Program-made: the position numbers and the translations under genes
Notes under the pieces: generated by a model
Told to the model about the DNA's origin: nothing
What the model saw: only the letters and a program-made list of their open reading frames with translations
Database searches by the model: none
NCBI GenBank assembly: GCA_963277665.1
Contig: OY728142.1
Location: 15,080,001-15,144,000, forward strand
Direction of reading: 5' to 3'
Source of the DNA: Viscum album
Taxonomy: Eukaryota > Streptophyta > Magnoliopsida > Santalales > Viscaceae
DNA length: 64,000 nucleotides
Shown here: positions 1 to 11,052 of the stretch, piece after piece
Layout of the letters: every line of letters starts with the position of its first letter
Numbering within the stretch: position 1 is the stretch's first letter

Positions 1-1420
1 TCCATGACCTAGTTTATTCTGAAAATAAATGAATAAAACTTAATTTGATACCATTGTTTGACATACAGAACCAAATTATTGTGTGTAAGATGGCGAGTGA
101 AATGAAAACGTATGCACATCCCTATATGAAAGATTCTTCCAACTTACAGTGAGGGTCCGAATTCTATCATTAGTGAGTCTATAACCTTAGTATAATGTCC
201 TTACACAAATAAAAATTAACAAAATATAATAACTTAGAGTAATAGTGTAGATGAATATAATATCTAAATCAATATATGTCATACAGTAAATAAATAAATG
301 GGCTCCCTATGTGGTAAGGAAAACCAAGTTATGTAAATTATGAAAGAAAAATAAATGTAATAGAAATATTATAGAGTATTTCTATAAATCACATCCATCT
401 CCAAGGATATATATCCTCATCTCTTTATCATAGGGCTCTTTCCCTTTACTATATCCTTGGTCATGAAATTTACACATGCATCGAGATGCCTATGCATAGC
501 GTGAAGATTGAACCCATTAGATCACCACCAATGCATCCTTGAAAACATTTCACATAATAAATAATAATTTATGACATGGAGTTAGTAAATGATCAAATAA
601 ACATTCAACCAAACAAGTATCGAGTTATCATACATCAATAAATCCCTCAAGAACCATGACCCCACTTGCTTCATCTCAATGCCATAAAGGATATCAATTT
701 ATTTTATCACAAGTTTCACCCTTAAAGAAACTACACACACCCACCCTATGGTGGTAATTATTAGGAACACCACATGACCCACCCTGATGGTGGTTGTTAT
801 CTTTATATGATGTTAAATCACACCTGACATGTTTGATTAAATTGGATAATACATCACCCATGTTTGGAACTCTCCCACTTTTCCAATAGTTGATTAATTC
901 TCTCTTCCCATTAACGGTATACTACCACATTAATATAAATGTATTTTATTTGACCCATACCATAAAAAGATACAAATTCCATAACCATTGTTATGTCATC
1001 ACTCTCCCCTACTAAGGGGATGTCTAAATTAAACTGTGCATCCTATTCATCTTGATACCTAAATCAATGTTCCACATGATATGTAAAACCATAAGCAATA
1101 CATACCATATTTAGGAACCACAAGGCACATCATGAAAATACCCAAAGAATACATAATCACATGATAAAAAACAGTTAAGGTCTCAAATCCATTCACACAC
1201 CCACATATAAACACAAAAAAACATTGGTTATCAAGTATACACAAAAATTTCATGAAAACATCATATATGAGGCCCTTCTTGGTAAAGAACATCCTACCTC
1301 AAGGTTGTTGAAAAATCACTCCAAGTTTTGTTAAGGATCAAATACTGAACCACAATACACACCCATAGAGAAGATCTCACAAATCAAGGATGTCCATTTC
1401 TGTTTTGGTTCCACAATAAA
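1..1420 (-). repeat. Probable LTR relic, minus strand
   Basis: No coding sequence is recognisable. On visual comparison, the stretch from about 400 to 560 resembles 42480-42600 and 38060-38170, which belong to a minus-strand LTR family. At 741-795 there are two palindromic CCACCCT-ATGGTGG type boxes about 40 bp apart. In reverse complement they line up with the paired boxes at 3400-3460 in the chromovirus LTR. I infer an old LTR fragment of a related element in the minus orientation. Its ends, primer site and target duplication are not visible, and the assignment rests on patchy similarity only. Confidence 0.35.
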
Positions 1421-2548
1421 GACGTTTATAATAGTGACTTAAGAAAATTATTTGTTAATAAGGTCATTATATAATCACATATTTAATGTATTCTTCCAAT
1501 GTAACCAATTATAACGTTTATTAAAGGAATGGTTTCCAAAAACAATAGATTCATTGTCCAAGGGAGAACAGATCATAAAATACTACAAGATTCTTGAAGA
1601 GGGCCTTAGTTATAGCTAATTATTATCTTTAAATCATCAATTTTAAAATGGGAATGGGATTCAATATTAGAACCAATAATAAGGAGATCCCATAGTGATC
1701 AATTTAAAATGACTATCCTAGAAACATGAAAAATTTTAAAGAATAAAACTCCAGTCAATGAGAGCTCATTGACAAGTCAAAACATCCTTCAATATAACAA
1801 AAAAATAATTTATTAAGGGTAAATCATCAATCTATTATCAGGAATAGGTATATGGAGATAATTCTTTAACACATACCTAAAGAACGTTCATTATTGATTG
1901 TAATTCATGATTCAGTTAAGAAAAAAATGTAAACATGCTAGATCTTCCATTGATATATAAGTAAATTAGGAACTCATCACAATATCCAAAAAATAAAAAA
2001 CAAATACAATATATATCTATTATCATTTCAAAAACAAGAATTGGAAAATAGAAAATATCCAAGAAGAAATTAATATTTAGTCATCACATGTTCGGTCAAA
2101 GGTTCATAGTTTAAGGGGATATAGATGAGAGATATTTACGGACCAAAAGGGAGGTATCTAATTTAAAATAGGATCATGGGGGTCATATTTAGGTTTTAAA
2201 GTAGGTATAAAAATGTGTACAATTAAAACTCATGGGATGTATTTAATGCACCCCCAGATTGGGTGCACTGATGATCTGATGGGATTTAGTGGCAGACTAA
2301 TGTGACAAGAAGAATTCAATGCATTCTTCCTAGGACAATGGATGGATAGTGGGGGTATAAAGTATTATATAGAACTATTTGAGTTGCACCAACTAGCCAT
2401 TGGAAACTTTTTATTCATGACACACTCTATCCTCTGCACCACTTACAACCTTCGATGCCTATACTATTTTTCACTAAAGGCTGATCTATTTAACTACCAT
2501 ATCATAGATGAGACAAAATAAAAGGGATGAAATTTAATTCTTGAATAT
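1421..2548. other. Non-coding, no gene seen
   Basis: This stretch is AT-rich, with no long reading frame and no recognisable protein family. A short inverted repeat, TGCACCC and GGGTGCA, lies at 2247-2267. A TATA-like run sits near 2355-2375. The last ~25 bases before 2549 resemble a decayed polypurine-tract context (compare 62390-62415), so the region could be the degraded 3' interior of an older element. That is weak. Confidence 0.3.
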
Positions 2549-3689
2549 TCTAATATCCCAAGTTTTCTAAGAGATATGGATCCTATTAACTTTAGTTTAA
2601 ACCCTTGTTTAAATTCTCTTTTTGGATTAGACCCAGAAGCCAAGTCATTTTTCCGGTTTCTATGTTTTTGAAAAGAAGGATGAAGGGGGATAAAGTATAA
2701 CTCTATTCCAATTAAATGATATGTATTTGGAATAAATTGTGTGTATTAAATTCATGATGTGTGATGGATTATGTAGTCAAATTCACGATGTGTAATGGTT
2801 TTTCCTTAGAGGGGGAAAAACTAAAAATTATATGGCATGTAAAGCTTACATGTTGTGTAATATACCTAGGGTACTTTTTTTAAAAGGAGGTGAGGAATAT
2901 TATTTTTTACAAGGCCCTCAACCCTTTTCTCTCATGCAAAGTAGACCCACTGAAGGAAGATCACTTGAATCATAAACCTAGAATTTGGTCCCAATTCATT
3001 GTACGGTATTCGATTTGAGATTCATTCATCTCATTGTATAGCTTCCAGTGATCTATCTACTTCTCTTTCACCTTTTTCTATTTTACTTTCTATCAAAAAT
3101 TCTATTTTGGGGAAGGATCGTATGTATTATTTTCAAAGAGTTTTTATATTCTTCCTTTTTCTTTTAATTTGGACTGAATCAAAGGATGAGACTCGATGAG
3201 TATTCTTATATGGGATTAAGGTAGGTGGTTTATACCTTTTCCCTCAAGTCTGGTTGTTTTATAGATTGTTCCCATTATGCCTCAAGACAAAATTTCCATG
3301 TGATGATTCTTAAATTAATTTAACCATGATATAAATGATAAATTAATGTTTAAGATATGTCGTGACATGATAATATAAGTTTGGGGGTATTTAACCTCAA
3401 CCTGAACCACCTATGGGGTGAAATATTTATTTTTATCATGATTATTCCACCCATGGGGTGTGTTGAACACTATTTGTATAGTTTAGGATTTTAAATGGTT
3501 ATTAAAATAAATTTTAAAGGTTTTAAGCATCTTTTAAAACCGTTTTATTGTAAATAAAATGTATGAAATGATTAATACCTTGTGTTTTTTATGATTATGA
3601 AGGAATTGGTGTAATAATTAAATGAATAATTTATGAAATGATGACCAAATTGAGTATGATGATATTGGAGGGTTCACTATATAGAATTG

Positions 3690-4130
3690 ACGACCCACTT
3701 GGATGTCGTAGACATTAATACTCCTGGGATATGATGTAATTGATATATTAAGATGACTTGGACATTTCTATTCCTTGTATCTAGTTTAATTAACTTACTA
3801 GTATTCCATGGACATTTCTACTTCATGGATCTGGACTATTCGGATACCTTATATATTTATACTTTTTAGATCCAACGACCATATTAGGATTTCAGGGACA
3901 TTTCTACTCCTTTGATCCGACGACCATATTAGGTTATCATGGATATTTCTACTCCTTGGATCCAATGATGGATACCTTGGACACTTCTACTCCTTGGATC
4001 TAATTTAACTAGTTTAGTGGACTAATTATGATGCCTTGTACATTTCTACTCCTTGGATTCTATTTAATTATTTTACATAGCATACATGTTTGATTTAGAA
4101 ATTTCTACTACTTAGAACATTGTCCATGTA
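3690..4130 (+). repeat. LTR minisatellite, nine units
   Basis: Nine degenerate units are built around GACATTTCTACTCCTTGGATC, spaced roughly 35-65 bp. They start near 3715, 3763, 3817, 3868, 3908, 3950, 3982, 4042 and 4106. Several units continue with CCAACGACCATATTAGG or TAATTTAACTAGTTTA. The same array sits at the equivalent place in the right LTR (21300-21720). Confidence 0.8.
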
Positions 4131-4764
4131 TGCCTGATACATGATTACATGACATAGTTTGTTTATGTTTCTTAAAATTCTTTACAAATGGACCTTATGA
4201 TTAGTTTCTTGATCACAATGAGATTTGATGGACTTAAAACATAACTTATTATTTTATTATTTTTAATCCTGTTATATCTACATAGTTATATAGCTTATAT
4301 GCATAGACTAGACTTGCTATAGAAACTATTGGTTGAGGCCTACTATATGTTATCTCACTCCCTATTTAGGATGTTGTTGGGTACCCAAATAGAAATCATG
4401 GATGCAGGTGGGGATAGGATCAAAAGCCCTCTAATTGATTCTTGATTTATTATTGCATAGGAGTAGGGGAGCACAAGACCGGGCTGTGGACCATGATCCT
4501 ATCTAAGGATAGTTATTTTTTGGTCTTTTTTGTAAATTTGATAAATATATTGTACTTGATTCCAATTTATATGAATTACTTATCTTTTTTATAGTATTTC
4601 ATGGTTTCTATTTGTATATAAAACTGTTAGATGAATTTACATGGTTATTTATATTATGGATGCTTGTGCTTTAGTTGTATAGTTATTTCATATGCTTTCA
4701 CTATTGATTGATATGATTATACTGCTCTTCCACACTCTGATCATGAGAGTATAGTCTCCATACT

Positions 4765-4769
4765 ATTCC
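4765..4769. repeat. Target-site duplication, left (ATTCC)
   Basis: ATTCC directly precedes the TG of copia element 1. The same five bases follow its terminal CA at 14515-14519. A single ATTCC is present at the uninterrupted equivalent site in the right chromovirus LTR (22346-22350). Confidence 0.9.
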
Positions 4770-5773
4770 TGTAAGGGTTGGTGTCCTGAGAACCAACTGT
4801 TTTGTACTTTGATTACATAAATGTTCACATATTATATATTGTTCATTGTTCTAAATGACTATAATATAATAATGTCCTGGAATATTTGTTGCATTGATGA
4901 GGTCATGGTAGATCCCCTCTATGATGAGAACCTTGAAATGCTATAACAATATTATTAAATAAAGTTCTACGGTTGGATGAAATACTATGATATGATACAT
5001 AGTATACAGACCGTCATGTGTGAGTACTCGTAAGAAGACGAGACTCTCTCTCATGGAGTTCGCACTTGGTAATCTCCAAGATGGGAGATTATGAGAACAG
5101 ACCCGCCAGTAGCAATTCTGCATGTCTTGGTGTCATCGGACATTGCTATCTATGAGCGTGTGTAATCTTCCTTAGACTGGAAAATTATCATTAACTCATG
5201 TCATGACATGCGCACTTAGATTTACTGACGAAAACCGTCACACAGACAGTTGGCGGGAAGTAGGGTACGATGGGTGCGTCATGAGTGACATGTTGTTAAT
5301 GGATAAGTCGAGGAATGATTTGTCCCTTCCATTTATGAAGTTGATATCTCGGCCCTTTGATTGAAATAGAACTATCGCATTAAATTCCATGGCCATGGTG
5401 TGAACGATGAGTTTATTTTAGGTAGTCAAAGAACGATAGATCAAGCATATAGGTTTATGACACTACCATGAAACCTGCTTGATGATATACTGATACAAAG
5501 GGATTAAATTACACAGTAAGAGTTCGTATGAGGTGATAAGTCAATGCGGCGTTAACATCTTTCTCTTGGGTGCCTTGACCCGTTGCTAGACAGTAATCTT
5601 GGACTTTAGGCAAGCCCGCCTAATGCCAACGAGAAAAGGGCCTAGAGGGTCACACACTAAGTGTATTCAAGTATCTCAAGTAGAATAAAGATTATTCCCG
5701 TACGTGGTTTAATAATTATTCAAGGAATCCTGAATCGTTTTAATGTTGGAGGAGAAGAATAAAATAAAACAAG

Positions 5774-5992
5774 TACACGTCGTGTATCAATGATTACATG
5801 CCGTGTAGTTTTATTTAGAAAACCAGTACACACCATTTATTATTTAATGTACATGCCGTGTAGTTTTCATTTTGGAATGGAAATGAATACATGAAAACAA
5901 GATATACAAGCCGTGTACATTTAATGCACACACCGTGTAGTTTTCAATAAAAAACAAGTACACACCATGTATTTATTAATACACGCCATGTA
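5774..5992. repeat. Near-palindromic TACACGCCGTGTA array in LTR
   Basis: About eight copies of a 13-bp near-palindrome are visible, for example at 5774, 5795, 5850, 5904, 5926, 5959 and 5980. Variants differ at the centre (GTC, GCC, ACC) or have T for C. Many sit in pairs, with the second unit followed by GTTTT. The function is unknown. The array lies roughly 200-400 bp upstream of the TATA box. Confidence 0.85.
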
Positions 5993-6173
5993 GTTTTTCC
6001 AGTCGGGATTTTGAGGATATAATAATGTTTTAAATGATATTTATTATAATCAGCGTGGGTGCATTTCAAGGAATTAATTATTCTACATGGGTGTTTTAAA
6101 TAAGAGTCAATGAAATAAATAAAACGCGTAACACATTTATTTATTGTCATAACTCTACAACCTCAAACTTGAT

Positions 6174-6181
6174 TATAAATA
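6174..6181 (+). promoter_or_regulatory. LTR TATA box
   Basis: TATAAATA is kept in all four Copia LTRs, in the same context (TGATTATAAATATCC at 6170, 13968, 29788 and 37436 approximately). It is the best candidate for the Pol II core promoter, with transcription expected to begin about 30 bp downstream. The start site itself is not visible. Confidence 0.7.
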
Positions 6182-6721
6182 TCCTCACACAACCCCAACT
6201 CTTTTCTTACCCCACACACAACATCTTTGGAGAATTCTTTCAAGGCCGAAAGAACCTCTTCCTCCAAGAACATTCTCAAGACCGAGAGAGATCCTCTTCC
6301 ATCAGATCAAGAAGATCTAAGGAGGACCATGAAAGCAAAGGTTTCTCCACGCTAGCACCCAAAGAATCCTTTGGGGACATCCCGAGATACGAGGTACACG
6401 TGTGGATCACCGCTAGAGGCAGTATACACTTGGCTTCTGCGACGCAACGACGAATCACATCAAAACATGATCAAGAACATCAATGAGGAAAGAACACCGC
6501 AAAAGGTATTTCTTTTCAATTGATTAAATTAATTATAATCAACCTATAATGATCCTTGTTTGTGGTTCCGGGACAAACTTTCTTCTTTGTCTTTTTCTTT
6601 GATTCAATTCGTGGAGACTAACATTTATCATCGTATTGATCCCAGATTGATCATTGCTAATGACAAAAATACAAGTGGTAAAATCCATCCACGCCCTTCC
6701 ACTACGCCCGGAACCTTCAAA

Positions 6722-6732
6722 TGGTATCAGAG
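6722..6732 (+). other. Primer-binding site (tRNA-Met type)
   Basis: TGGTATCAGAG lies two bases after the LTR. It matches the common plant Copia primer site complementary to the 3' end of initiator tRNA-Met. Element 2 has the fuller TGGTATCAGAGC. Confidence 0.9.
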
Positions 6733-8672
6733 GGAGGTTCAAGCGTTGATTATAATTATTTAATTTTCGTTGATAATTTACGAATTTATATTTGATTCAA
6801 TTAGAAATAAATCATTCTATAAATCTGAATAAATGAGATCTGTTCTTCCTCCCTCGCTTCTCGACTCACATCACAAAAACGACCTTTTAATTTTAATTTT
6901 GATTAAAATAAAAACGAGGAACTCATCTGGAGGAGTAGCTCTTTCTGTTTGTACAACACGGGATTACACGACGTGTAATTAAAACTACACTCCATGTACT
7001 TAGGTTCAATGAACCGACAATGGTCCACCAAACCACGCCGTGTGAATTGAATATGCCTAAGTATTAATCACACCGTGTTGACCAAAATTGAACGGTGAAT
7101 GGAACCGGAATACACAGAGTGTATGTTGGAGCAACACACCGTGTAGTCAGTTCCGGCCCAGGTGAAACCGTGTACAAGGATAATCCGCGTACCGCGTACA
7201 TGGGATCGCTAGGCCGGTTACTGCATAACAATGAAGTACATGCCGTGTATGATTTATCTACATGCCATGTACTCCAAAATTTACAAATTAAAGAAAACAC
7301 TGCAAATCCCCAAACGTGTACTTTGGATAAAGGGTGAAAAGAAATACACGCCATGTAATTTTAAACTACATGCCGTGTACTTTCCAGAAAAGGAATTTCA
7401 CCAGGTTTCATCCAATGTAAAAAGACCCGTACAAGGAATATGGATGAGAAAAATCTCAAGGAAATTCAGAAAGGAATTTAATATAAATAATTGATTAATT
7501 ATAAGATCATAATTAATTAATTTCGATCGCGACTTATCCTAAATGAAAGAACGATTAAAAGAATTTGAATTATAAATATGCGTAAATTTCGTTTCATGCT
7601 ATGGATGACATGAGCTAGACCAAAGACCCTTTGTATTTGTATGGTTTCATTTAAATTTATTTAATTTAAATTTGTTGGCCTGCGAGCCTTATTCCAATAA
7701 AATGTAGGGCCTGCGTGCCCATGGTTTCTTTAATGTAAACCCATGTAATGGAGGATCTCCCAAGCCAAAGGAGACGGTTCAAATCCTGAAGCTGAAACCG
7801 ATGCAAGAAGATACAAAGGTGGACAGGTGGGAGCTGCAAAACATGAACCATCAGGTTCAAGGTGTTTTCCCTAGGTCAGGGTTAGCTTATCAAAACTGCA
7901 AGATAAGCTAAACCAAATAGAAGCTCATGATCATGCCATCTTATTTTATTTCTGTCTCATTGCATGGTTTATTTATTATGTATGTGTTGTCACGATCACA
8001 TAATTAATAAAATGAACAAGCATGTAAATATGGAATATAAAAAAACCGGACTATGCGTAAAAATTATCAAAACATGTTTAATCACTTAAGCAAGCATCAC
8101 TTAATATTAACAAGCATGTGATAATGTGAAACTACGCATAAAAGATTAAAATCCCTCAATACCATATTAAGTTAGACCAAGCCTTCTATTACCTGATTAA
8201 GGGAATGACTGAATAAAACTATGTGTTTGACCAACCCTTGTTGGGACACTTACTTTTATAAAGGAAGCCCTTATGAAAGGTTTTGGGTTGACTTAACCAT
8301 ATTAAATCAAGAGAATTAGCCCTTTCTAGAGTTGATATAATATTGGAGGCAAGAGTTGAAGAAATACAAGTCAGGATTTCAGGATTGGGGAGTCCAATCA
8401 ATAGATCAAGGAACTGTAAGATCACAGTTTTCAAAGACCTACCTACCTAAATACCTTCAAATAGCTTGGCCAAACCTTGTTGGGGTTATGCGAAGGGAAA
8501 TATGGATCCATTCCACTAGAATGTCAAATCAACTGGAAATTCGGAGTTCAATGGTGAGGGCCATTGGGACTTGATAAAATAGTAGGAGAATTAATAAATT
8601 CATTTATTATTTTTCATAAAATGTAATCAAGAAAGTACTGATGAATCTGATCTTTTAATTTGTAGAATCGAA
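6733..8672 (+). other. Long leader of element 1
   Basis: About 1.94 kb lies between the primer site and the gag ATG. The part from 6955 to 7385 holds a second, larger set of ACACG-CGTGT near-palindromes (roughly a dozen, for example at 6974, 7036, 7070, 7115, 7133, 7233, 7259, 7345 and 7367). The rest is AT-rich, with a conserved GGCCTGCGAGCC / GGGCCTGCGTGCCC pair near 7677-7720 and two TTGTTGGG boxes near 8232 and 8478. The leader is colinear with 30360-32305 of element 2. Confidence 0.8.
7095..7494 (+). pseudogene. Leader reading frame, frameshifted copy
   Basis: Element 2 has an open 127-codon frame in its leader (30725-31108). Here the equivalent sequence is split: 7095-7337 reads the first part (GVYV/RVYVG, SGPGETVYK and VLQN blocks are shared), and another frame, 7231-7494, reads the last part (GEKKYTPC, KLHAVYF, QVSSNVKR, QGIW, ISRKF). 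No known protein family is recognised. Much of the frame consists of the TACACGCCGTGTA repeats (read as YTPC or HAVY), so openness may be a by-product of the repeats. A coding role is doubtful. Confidence 0.3.
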
Positions 8673-9490
8673 ATGAAAAACTCATCAACCGTATTTTCTC
8701 TACGATCAATTCGGGATAAAGAAAATATTCTCACCGGTAGTAACTTTCAGGTATGGTTTATGCGTTTTCGGGTTATCCTACACCATTAACGAAAGTTTTA
8801 CATGATGGAGTCCTCACTTACTGATTCTCCTGCCCCAGGGGCGAGTGATGAAGATTTTCTAGTCTATGATCAACATTTGAACGACTCTCTCGACGTTCAA
8901 TGTTTGATGATATCATCTATGTCTAGTGAGGTCATGAAGTCTCATGAAGACATGGATGCCTATAGCATGGTCGAGCACCTCCATGGTCTATACCAGGAGA
9001 GAGGAAGACATGAATGGTTTGAGATCTCCAAGGCTCTATTTCAGAGAAAGCTTGGAGAGGGTGCCACAGCTGGGACTCATGTACTACAGCTCATTGGCTA
9101 CATTGAGCACTTGGAGGTTCTAGGGTTTAAAATCCCCGAAGAACTGGGCACCGATCTCATTCTTACATCACTCCCCCAGAGCTTCTTGAACATTGTTGTA
9201 AACTTCAACATGAAAAACATTGAGAAGTCTCTGTCTGATCTTCTTATCCTTATTTTCCAAGTGGATAATGACATGAAGCATGAAAAACCTCTTATCCTTA
9301 TGGTGAATAAAAGGAAAGGGAAGGCGAAGAGCTTTAAGCCCAAAGCTTCTTCAAGGACTTCCAAGAAAAGAAAGATAAAAGGGGAGGCAAATGAATAGGA
9401 TACTGTTTGTTTCACATGTGGCAAGAAGGGCCACTAGAAGAAAAACTGCACCCAGCTAAGGAAGCAAGGGGAAGCTTCAGGTGCGTTTCT
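8673..9490 (+). pseudogene. gag: Copia gag domain with CCHC zinc knuckle
   Basis: Gag forms the virus-like particle and binds the element RNA. The ATG at 8673 is preferred over 8802: the reading before 8802 keeps the normal gag start (LTGSNFQVW, equivalent to the L-x-G-x-N-Y-x-x-W box) and is shared with element 2, although a stop at 8787 now separates the parts. The longest open piece is 8802-9398 (198 codons), covering the retrotransposon gag_2/UBN2-type helical region (VEHLHGLYQERGR, SLPQSF, NFNM). The knuckle at 9408-9449 reads CFTCGKKGH-KKNC with TAG replacing the usual Trp. A stop at 9396 lies just before it. Confidence 0.88.
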
Positions 9491-9504
9491 CATCGGATGC
9501 AATC

Positions 9505-9700
9505 TATCTGTTTCTACTAATTGGGTATTAGATACTGCCTGTGGTGCTCACATATGTATCCAAATACAAGAACAAGTAGATTCAAAAAGATTGATCGAGG
9601 TGAGGTGGATCTATGAGCAGCCAACGCAGCCAGACTCACTACTATTACTTTCAGAGACTACCACCTCACATTGACTACTGGGATGATCTTGGTTTTGAAA
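9505..9700 (+). pseudogene. Copia aspartic protease, frameshifted
   Basis: The protease would cut the polyprotein. The active-site region reads WVLDTACGAHIC, the DTG/DSG loop of Copia proteases with A in place of G or S. About 10 codons later, at ~9572, one base is missing relative to element 2 (AAC for AACC), which moves the frame. The downstream half is read in the frame that continues into 9671-10396. Both changes should abolish activity. The call rests on the motif, its position between gag knuckle and integrase, and colinearity with element 2. Confidence 0.8.
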
Positions 9701-10804
9701 GGTTGTTATTATGTGACTTCTGTTACTAAAAACATTATTTCAGTATCCAGATTAGATACTAATGGATTCATATTCAAGTTTGGAAATGGATGTTTCTACT
9801 TTTATAAAGATAGTATTTGTTTTGGTAGAGCACATTTATATAACAACCTTTATGTGTTAGACCACACAAACCAAGTAATGGAAATCGATGATAAAGGAAA
9901 TTCACATGACTCACACCACAACCAACTTTGGCATCACCGACTAGGTCATGTCAATGAGAAACATTTTACAAAATTACCTCAAGATGGGTATTTAGATTCT
10001 TTTGAACTAAAACCACTTGGTGTATGTCATGCGCGTCTACAAGGCAAAATGACCAAAGCCCTATTTAGTGGGAAAGGTGAAAGAGATAAAGATATTCTAG
10101 AATTAGTTCACACATATGTGTGTGGACCATTTCCAGTTGAAGCAAGGGGTGGGTTCTCGTACTTCATAACTTTTATGGATGATTTTAGTAGATATGGATA
10201 TATCTACTTAATGAGGTATAAGTCAGATTCTTTTGATCATTTCAAAGAATACAAGAATGAAGTTGAGAACCAGCTTGGTAAGAAGATTAAGAAACTCCGC
10301 TCAGACAGAGGAGGAGAATATCTTAATCAGGACTTCATTGATTTCTTACAGGATTTTGGGATTATATCTCAACTCACTCCTCCTTACACACCGTAGTGGA
10401 ATGGTGTAAGTGAAAGGAGGAACCACACCCTGTTGGACATGGTGAGATCAACGATGAATCATGTGAGTCTTCCATTATCCTTTTGGGGATATGAATTACA
10501 AACAACATCACACATACTAAACCAAGTACCAACTAAATTGATAAATGGTATTCCATACGAGTTATGGAGTGGACGCAAATCCATGTTATCTAATTTAAAT
10601 GTGTGGGGTAGCGAAGCATTTGTTAAGGCCTCTTCAGGTAACAAACTTGCACCCCAAGGCACAGAGTGTATCTTTATAAGATATCCCAAGGAAAAAAGGG
10701 GATATTACCTATACAACCCCTCAGACAAAAAGGTTACAGTGGCACGACACACCATATTCCTTGAGAGGGATCACATCTCTAAAAGAGATAGTGGACCGAG
10801 ATAG
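9671..10804 (+). pseudogene. Copia integrase (HHCC plus DDE core), damaged
   Basis: Integrase inserts the cDNA into the host chromosome. The frame runs 9671-10396, then a TAG (CAG in the family motif TPQWNG), then 10433-10804. The zinc-binding region shows WHHRLGHVNEKH and then GVCHARLQGK, where the second Cys of the expected CxxC is Arg. Around the first catalytic Asp, element 2 reads HIDVCGPF but this copy reads HTYVCGPF, so the Asp is lost. The second Asp (LRSDRGGEY) and the Glu region (GVSERRN) remain. The C-terminal part (ILNQVPTK, PYELWSG, GSEAFV, FIRYPKEKRGYYLYNP) is typical of Copia. It ends at the 1-bp deletion near 10795. Confidence 0.9.
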
Positions 10805-11052
10805 ACTTTGATGAAGTTGAGGCTCAAGATACACAGGAGTTGGTACAAGAATAGATTCCACAAAGCCCCGTGGAAGAAAAATCTGTTCCAGAGACACAAG
10901 AACTGCGTAGGAGCACGAGAGAGGTGAGAGAACCAGAACGATATGGTTTTCTTGTCACTGAGGATGGTGACTCATTATTGGTTTAAAATGATGATCCTCT
11001 TACCTACAAGGAAGAAGTTGAAGGCACATACATTGCCAAGTGGCAAGAAGCC

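Larger units (their letters stand above)
2549..4769 (+). mobile_element. Chromovirus (Ty3/gypsy) LTR, left copy, part 1
   Basis: This is homologous to 20169-22345 along its length. Shared landmarks include the GTTTTTGAAAAGAAGGA block (2667 and 20281), the hairpin region (2825-2865 and 20427-20461), the paired CCACC-ATGGGGTG boxes, a nine-copy minisatellite, and the CACACTCTGATCATGAG block just before 4769. It begins with a degraded TCTAATATCC matching TGTATGATATC of the right copy. Copia element 1 interrupts it after 4769, and the LTR resumes at 14515. The copy is assigned as the 5' LTR because a decayed chromovirus interior follows on the same strand. The exact ends and the target duplication of this older element could not be fixed. 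Confidence 0.7.
4770..6719 (+). repeat. Element 1 left LTR (1950 bp)
   Basis: It starts TGTAAGGGTTGG and ends ACCTTCA, followed two bases later by the primer site. It matches 12588-14514, 28571-30345 and 36223-37994 throughout. It holds an array of TACACGCCGTGTA-like motifs (5774-5992), a TATA box (6174-6181), and a G-box-like ACACGTGT at 6396-6403 in the presumed transcribed part. Confidence 0.93.

Noticed and set aside
2999..3199. 66-codon frame as a small gene
   Set aside because: It is inside the chromovirus LTR, is not kept in the right LTR, and has no recognisable motif.
5774..5992. Possible CRISPR-like repeat array
   Set aside because: Units are 13 bp and palindromic with irregular spacing inside a eukaryotic LTR. 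There are no constant spacers and no cas genes.
6169..6486. 105-codon frame in the Copia left LTR
   Set aside because: It lies in the presumed transcribed LTR part, is broken or altered in the other three LTRs, and resembles no protein. The similarity between copies is that of the LTR DNA.
6722..6732. tRNA gene fragment
   Set aside because: TGGTATCAGAG is the primer-binding site complementary to a tRNA end, not a tRNA gene. No cloverleaf surrounds it.
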